Assembly: GCA_025363495.1 (NCBI GenBank)
Contig: JANYDR010000393.1
Coordinates: forward strand, 1-9,358
DNA length: 9,358 nucleotides
Direction of reading: 5' to 3'
Origin: Cyclobacteriaceae bacterium
GTDB lineage: Bacteria > Bacteroidota > Bacteroidia > Cytophagales > Cyclobacteriaceae
Part shown: positions 6,474 through 9,358 of the stretch, one piece after another
How positions within the stretch are numbered: the stretch's first letter is position 1
Layout: the number at the start of each line of letters is the position of its first letter
Notes under the pieces: generated by a model
Seen by the model: the letters and a program-made list of their open reading frames with translations, nothing else
The model's database searches: none
Told to the model about the DNA's origin: nothing
Translations under genes and position numbers: made by a program

Positions 6474-7475
6474 ATGTTTATTATCGAAGAATACTCGACG
6501 GCAGTTATTTTCTGCATCATTACTATGCTTTGCTGGGGATCATGGGGTAACACGCAGAAGCTGGCAGGTAAAACATGGAGGTATGAACTGTTCTATTGGG
6601 ATTATGTTTTGGGCATACTTATACTGTCTTTGGTTTTTGCATTTACTCTTGGCAGTACTGGAGAGAATGGACGTGGTTTCATTGACGACCTTATACAGGC
6701 CGATGCGAAGAATTTAGGAAGTGCATTTATTGGGGGCATTATTTTCAATGCGGCAAATATATTATTGTCGTCTGCTATAGCGATTGCTGGAATGTCAGTC
6801 GCTTTTCCAGTTGGAATAGGCATAGCCCTCGTTTTAGGAGTACTCATTAATTATGTTGGATCACAAAAGGGAGACTCAACACTTTTATTCACAGGTGTCG
6901 CTTTTATCACGCTCGCCATCATTGTTAATGCAATTGCTTACAAACGTGCTTCATCAGTTGGTCAGAAAGTTTCAACAAAAGGTCTTATTGTTTCAGTCCT
7001 TGCGGGAGTATTGATGTCATTTTTTTACCGGTTCATTGCTTCATCGATGGATCTTGACAATTTTAAAGATCCGGCTGCTGGATTAATGACGCCGTACACT
7101 GCGGTGGTGATTTTTTCCCTCGGTATCTTCTTAAGCAATTTTATTTTTAATACTATTCTATTGAGGAGACCAATCAGTGGAGAGCCAACAAACTATGCGG
7201 CATATTTCAAAGGAAGTTTCTCGGCACACCTTGTTGGTATTTTCGGCGGACTTATCTGGGGTGTAGGGAATTCGTTCAACCTAATTGCAGCGGGTAAAGC
7301 AGGTGCTGCTGTTTCATACGGACTTGGGCAAGGGGCCACGCTTGTTGCAGCTTTGTGGGGAGTTTTTATTTGGAAAGAATTTAAGAACGCGCCAAAAGGA
7401 GTATCAGGATTAATTGCATTAATGCTAATTCTGTTTCTCGCTGGTATCATTTCTATAATATTGGCAGGTCAGTAG
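6474..7475 (+). CDS. DMT-superfamily permease, GRP / ureide permease-like
   Basis: A 333-residue inner-membrane protein with about ten hydrophobic segments and short loops, typical of the drug/metabolite transporter superfamily. The N-terminus MFIIEEYSTAVIFCIITMLCWGSWGNTQKLAG, with YELFYWDYVLGILILSLVFAFTLGSTGE and the GGIIFNAANILLSSAIAIAGMSVAFPVGIGIAL stretch, resembles the glucose/rhamnose-porter group and plant ureide permeases (for example MLLALLFLGTW and LDYTLTN...TLGEIG). The second half carries a related glycine-rich repeat (GGLIWGVGNSFNLIAAGKAGAAVSYGLGQGATLVAALWGVFIWKEFK). Bacterial relatives are often labelled multidrug DMT permease or sugar uptake protein. Sequence alone does not decide between sugar, nucleobase/ureide or other substrates. 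Start at 6474 fits the family N-terminus. The gene is convergent with cheR (42 bp gap, no strong terminator visible) and appears monocistronic. Confidence 0.85.
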   Translation: MFIIEEYSTAVIFCIITMLCWGSWGNTQKLAGKTWRYELFYWDYVLGILILSLVFAFTLGSTGENGRGFIDDLIQADAKNLGSAFIGGIIFNAANILLSSAIAIAGMSVAFPVGIGIALVLGVLINYVGSQKGDSTLLFTGVAFITLAIIVNAIAYKRASSVGQKVSTKGLIVSVLAGVLMSFFYRFIASSMDLDNFKDPAAGLMTPYTAVVIFSLGIFLSNFIFNTILLRRPISGEPTNYAAYFKGSFSAHLVGIFGGLIWGVGNSFNLIAAGKAGAAVSYGLGQGATLVAALWGVFIWKEFKNAPKGVSGLIALMLILFLAGIISIILAGQ

Positions 7476-7517
7476 CGTTCCATGAAAACCTGCAAAGCTG
7501 AAAGATAGCTCATTTTG

Positions 7518-8351
7518 TCAACTGAGTTTTTGCCAGATTTTTTCTTTGCCATCCAGGTGTTGAAATTTTTTACCTATGTCAGTAAACTTAAGAGTCTCCT
7601 TCGTTCCCAGTGCGAGAAATCCCTGCATCTCCAGACTTTTATAGAACAAGTGAATAGTTTTGTCCTGAAGATGCTTATCAAAATAGATCATTACATTACG
7701 ACAGAGGATTAACTGGAACTCATTAAATGAAGCATCCGAAACGAGATTATGTACGGCCAGTACGATTTTTTCTCCAAACCTTTCATTGAATTTTGCTGAA
7801 TCGTTTTGTACTGAGTAATATGATGAAAAATTTTCTTTTCCCCCGGCTATTATATAATTCTCGGAATATTCTTTCATTCTGCTGAGTGGAAATATTCCTT
7901 CACGCACTTTTTCCAGAGCTTTGGGATTAATGTCGGTAGCATACAGCAATGACTTGTCGAGGAGGTTGGCTTCATGAAGCAGGATTGCCATGGAATAGAC
8001 TTCTTCTCCGGTCGAACAGCCGGCATGCCAGATGCGAATGGTTGGCCATGTTGCCAGAATGGGAAGTACTGAATCCCTTAGTGATTTATAAAATGAAGGG
8101 TCACGGAACATCTCGGTAACATTAACTGTGACCTGCTCCACAAAGCGCTCAAGATAACGAGTATCTTTTTTTAAGCGCGAGCGAAATTCTGAGAATTCGT
8201 GAAACCCATCGGTACTGATCAATCGTATAATTCTCCTTTTAATGGATGGCTTAGAATACTGCGTAAAGTCATATCCATACTGATCAATAAGATCATTCAG
8301 AATGATTTCCAATTCATTGTCAGACAGTTGAATGCCCTGATCGCTCGTCAT
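7518..8351 (-). CDS. cheR: CheR-type protein-glutamate O-methyltransferase
   Basis: SAM-dependent methyltransferase that methylates glutamates of chemoreceptor-like proteins. It is 277 residues, normal for the family. The N-terminal helical CheR_N domain is at about 8-65 (YGYDFTQYSKPSIKRRIIRLI). The catalytic domain follows: VTVNVTEMFRDPSFY (74-88), SAM motif I HAGCSTGEEVYSMAILL (109-125), acidic ribose-binding region LYATDINPKALEKVREGIF (136-154), and LILCRNVMIYFD (214-225), all close to Salmonella CheR counterparts. The active site looks intact. It is an orphan here: no CheB, CheA, receptor or flagellar gene is visible, and the C-terminus ends right after the methyltransferase, with no TPR or PAS fusion. 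It lies 81 bp downstream of the Ada-like gene on the same strand, so co-transcription is possible. Orphan CheR proteins in Bacteroidota commonly act with CheB and hybrid sensor kinases rather than flagella; that role here is inference. Confidence 0.93.
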   Translation of the reverse strand: MTSDQGIQLSDNELEIILNDLIDQYGYDFTQYSKPSIKRRIIRLISTDGFHEFSEFRSRLKKDTRYLERFVEQVTVNVTEMFRDPSFYKSLRDSVLPILATWPTIRIWHAGCSTGEEVYSMAILLHEANLLDKSLLYATDINPKALEKVREGIFPLSRMKEYSENYIIAGGKENFSSYYSVQNDSAKFNERFGEKIVLAVHNLVSDASFNEFQLILCRNVMIYFDKHLQDKTIHLFYKSLEMQGFLALGTKETLKFTDIGKKFQHLDGKEKIWQKLS

Positions 8352-8432
8352 TTGAAATATTTTTCAATGCCAATATCACTTTTTTGAACAGTAATATGAT
8401 TCCTTCTATGAGGCTATTTAGCCGTAAGGCAT

Positions 8433-8693
8433 TTATGACCTTCTGACAGTAGCCCCGGAAGGGTGGCTTTTTAAATAAGATTTTTTCATACAATTTCCGC
8501 ATGGCCGAAAACCATTTTTGATTGCATCTGCCTCATTTGTAAAAAATACGCGGTTCAGCCTGTTCATACGTTTTCCGGATTTGCACGATAATAAACCATA
8601 AATCTTCATGCGAATATTGCCAGCCATTGTAATCTTACCGTTTTTGATATGCTGGTGAAGTTTCTCTTGTGTGAGATTTTTATGTTGAATCAT
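8433..8693 (-). CDS. Small Ada-type metal-binding domain protein
   Basis: An 86-residue protein. A helical N-terminus (NLTQEKLHQHIKNGKI) precedes the Ada zinc-binding signature MKIYGLLSCKSGKRMNRLNR, then VFFTNEADAIKNGFRPCGNCM. In E. coli Ada four cysteines (38, 42, 69, 72) bind zinc and Cys38 accepts methyl groups from DNA phosphotriesters. Here Cys37 matches Cys38, and Cys65/Cys68 match Cys69/Cys72, but the Cys42 position is Lys41, so only three of four ligands are present. Such stand-alone forms with SGKRM occur in other Bacteroidota as far as I recall. There is no AraC-type DNA-binding or methyltransferase domain. Its ATG shares one base with the stop codon of the upstream oxygenase (TAATG, 8695-8691), implying translational coupling. 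DNA-alkylation sensing or metal binding is inferred from fold and neighbour only. Confidence 0.8.
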   Translation of the reverse strand: MIQHKNLTQEKLHQHIKNGKITMAGNIRMKIYGLLSCKSGKRMNRLNRVFFTNEADAIKNGFRPCGNCMKKSYLKSHPSGATVRRS

Positions 8694-9265
8694 TATGCTG
8701 CATCATGGAAAGTAATCCCCAACGCATAACGAACCCCTGACTTCAGTGGACTTATTCCATGTTTCATTTTTGCCCTGTAATAGCCTTTGATTCCTTTCAC
8801 AGGCCTGAAATTGGTGGTGAATATCAATGCGTCGCCCATTTGCAGCTTAACTACTTCAGCCCTGGACTGAGCACGCGGAAGTTGTTCCACCAAAATAAAC
8901 TCTCCGCCTTCATAATCTTTTCCGACATTATTAAGTACAAACACTATCTGGAATGGAAAATAGACTTCTCCGTATAAATCCTGATGAAGAGTGTTGAATC
9001 CATCAGTTTCATAGCGGAGAATCAATGGTGTTGGGCGCCGTTGTCCTTTCGTGTGGCATTGTTTAATCAGTTCTGTATGTTGTGGTGGGAAAACTGTATT
9101 GATGGCCAGACGCTTCATCCAGTCGTTGGCCAGCAGAGCCAGAGGAGGGTAAAGCGATTCTCTTATTTTCTGAAGAAGGTCAGGAAGCGGATAACTGAAA
9201 TATTTATATTCTCCTTTGCCAAATCTGTAGCGCTGCATGTTAATGGTGCCGCGGTAAAGTTTCAT
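8693..9265 (-). CDS. 2-oxoglutarate/Fe(II) oxygenase, COG3826/PF09859-like (main frame; N-terminus displaced by frameshift)
   Basis: A 190-residue double-stranded beta-helix dioxygenase. The Fe(II) triad is visible as His94-x-Asp96 (NTLHQDLYGEVYFPFQ) and His169 (KMKHGISPLKSGVRY), with Arg179 as the likely 2-oxoglutarate-binding residue. Other conserved blocks are MQRYRFGKGEYKYFSYPLP (10-28), CHTKGQRRPTPLILRY (70-85), DYEGGEFILVEQLPRAQSR (117-135) and the end GITFHDA. I recognise these as the family Pfam describes as acting on damaged DNA (PF09859), related in fold to AlkB; the substrate is not established by sequence. Family members start about 40 residues earlier with a GYAVLP-type segment. 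That segment exists just upstream in another frame (9356-9267), so the ATG at 9265 is probably not the ancestral start. The frame of this ATG is closed by TGA at 9289-9287. The gene is coupled to the Ada-like gene by TAATG. Confidence 0.85.
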   Translation of the reverse strand: MKLYRGTINMQRYRFGKGEYKYFSYPLPDLLQKIRESLYPPLALLANDWMKRLAINTVFPPQHTELIKQCHTKGQRRPTPLILRYETDGFNTLHQDLYGEVYFPFQIVFVLNNVGKDYEGGEFILVEQLPRAQSRAEVVKLQMGDALIFTTNFRPVKGIKGYYRAKMKHGISPLKSGVRYALGITFHDAA

Positions 9266-9266
9266 T

Positions 9267-9356
9267 TTTTGAATAAAGGGATGATATCATCTTGCAACCC
9301 TCGTACGATAAAACAGAAGGAAGAACAGCATAACCTTTGTTGTCCAAAGAATTATA
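9267..9356 (-). pseudogene. Out-of-frame N-terminal part of the 2OG/Fe(II) oxygenase, running off the window
   Basis: Reading the minus strand from 9356 gives 30 open codons, YNSLDNKGYAVLPSVLSYEG then CKMISSLYSK, matching the N-terminal segment of COG3826-type oxygenases. The frame continues over a run of six A's (9270-9265 on this strand) and stops at TAA 9242-9240 after unrelated residues. Removing one A fuses it to the downstream frame as SLYSKMKLYRGTINMQRYRFG, which has the family's usual five-residue spacing between LY and the (F/Y)R of the next block. The true start codon lies beyond the right edge. Whether this is a sequencing indel, a true lesion or slippage is undecided. The coordinates cover only the displaced segment. 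Confidence 0.7.
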
Positions 9357-9358
9357 GA

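Noticed and set aside
7476..7517. Possible terminator between the DMT transporter and cheR
   Set aside because: Only a four-base AGCT/AGCT pairing is visible, with no GC-rich stem or T-run that would support a terminator.
8320..8502. Minus-strand 60-codon frame filling the gap between the Ada-like gene and cheR
   Set aside because: It overlaps both neighbours in another frame, has no recognisable motif, and its basic/hydrophobic composition fits translated AT-rich spacer. The gap is better read as leader or intergenic.
9281..9290. Perfect 10-bp palindrome ATGATATCAT near the oxygenase frameshift
   Set aside because: It lies within the coding remnant and such a short AT-rich palindrome is expected by chance. 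There is no second copy nearby.

Overview
The window looks like a chromosomal segment of a member of the phylum Bacteroidota, probably Cytophagales or Chitinophagales (the order is inference). The evidence is moderate to low GC, sites matching the Bacteroidota -7 promoter element TAnnTTTG, few recognisable Shine-Dalgarno sequences, a lipoprotein with a Bacteroidota-style leader, a TonB-dependent receptor preceded by a small membrane-anchored protein, and several families common in that phylum. I see no tRNA, rRNA, CRISPR array, insertion sequence, integrase or phage gene.

Layout. (1) 2-2347 (+): the C-terminal three quarters of an AcrB-like RND efflux pump, cut by the left edge, followed by a short degenerate heptamer repeat and a strong intrinsic terminator (2472-2501). 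(2) 2549/2567-2950 (+): a small lipocalin-like lipoprotein. (3) 3048/3057-3602 (+): a small protein with an N-terminal membrane anchor, then 3751-5937 (+): a FecA-like TonB-dependent outer-membrane receptor. Between them is a 148-bp region with two direct repeats flanking a candidate promoter. (4) A 17-bp perfect hairpin separates the receptor from the convergent DUF5655 gene (6420-6007, -). (5) Divergent from that is a ten-helix transporter of the drug/metabolite (GRP / ureide permease-like) superfamily, 6474-7475 (+). (6) The right end is a minus-strand block transcribed leftwards: a 2-oxoglutarate/Fe(II) oxygenase of the COG3826/PF09859 type (runs off the right edge, ends 8693), a tiny Ada-type metal-binding protein (8693-8433) whose start overlaps the oxygenase stop as TAATG, and, 81 bp on, a CheR methyltransferase (8351-7518).

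Functionally there is an export module (RND), an import module (FecA-like receptor plus small partner), an inner-membrane transporter, and a block that pairs a predicted nucleic-acid-repair oxygenase with an Ada-like domain, reminiscent of the ada-alkB pairing in enterobacteria. The most notable observation is that the conserved N-terminus of the oxygenase is present but in another reading frame. It is joined to the rest at a run of six A's, and losing one A gives a continuous family-like protein. This is either a sequencing indel, a recent lesion, or slippage-controlled expression.
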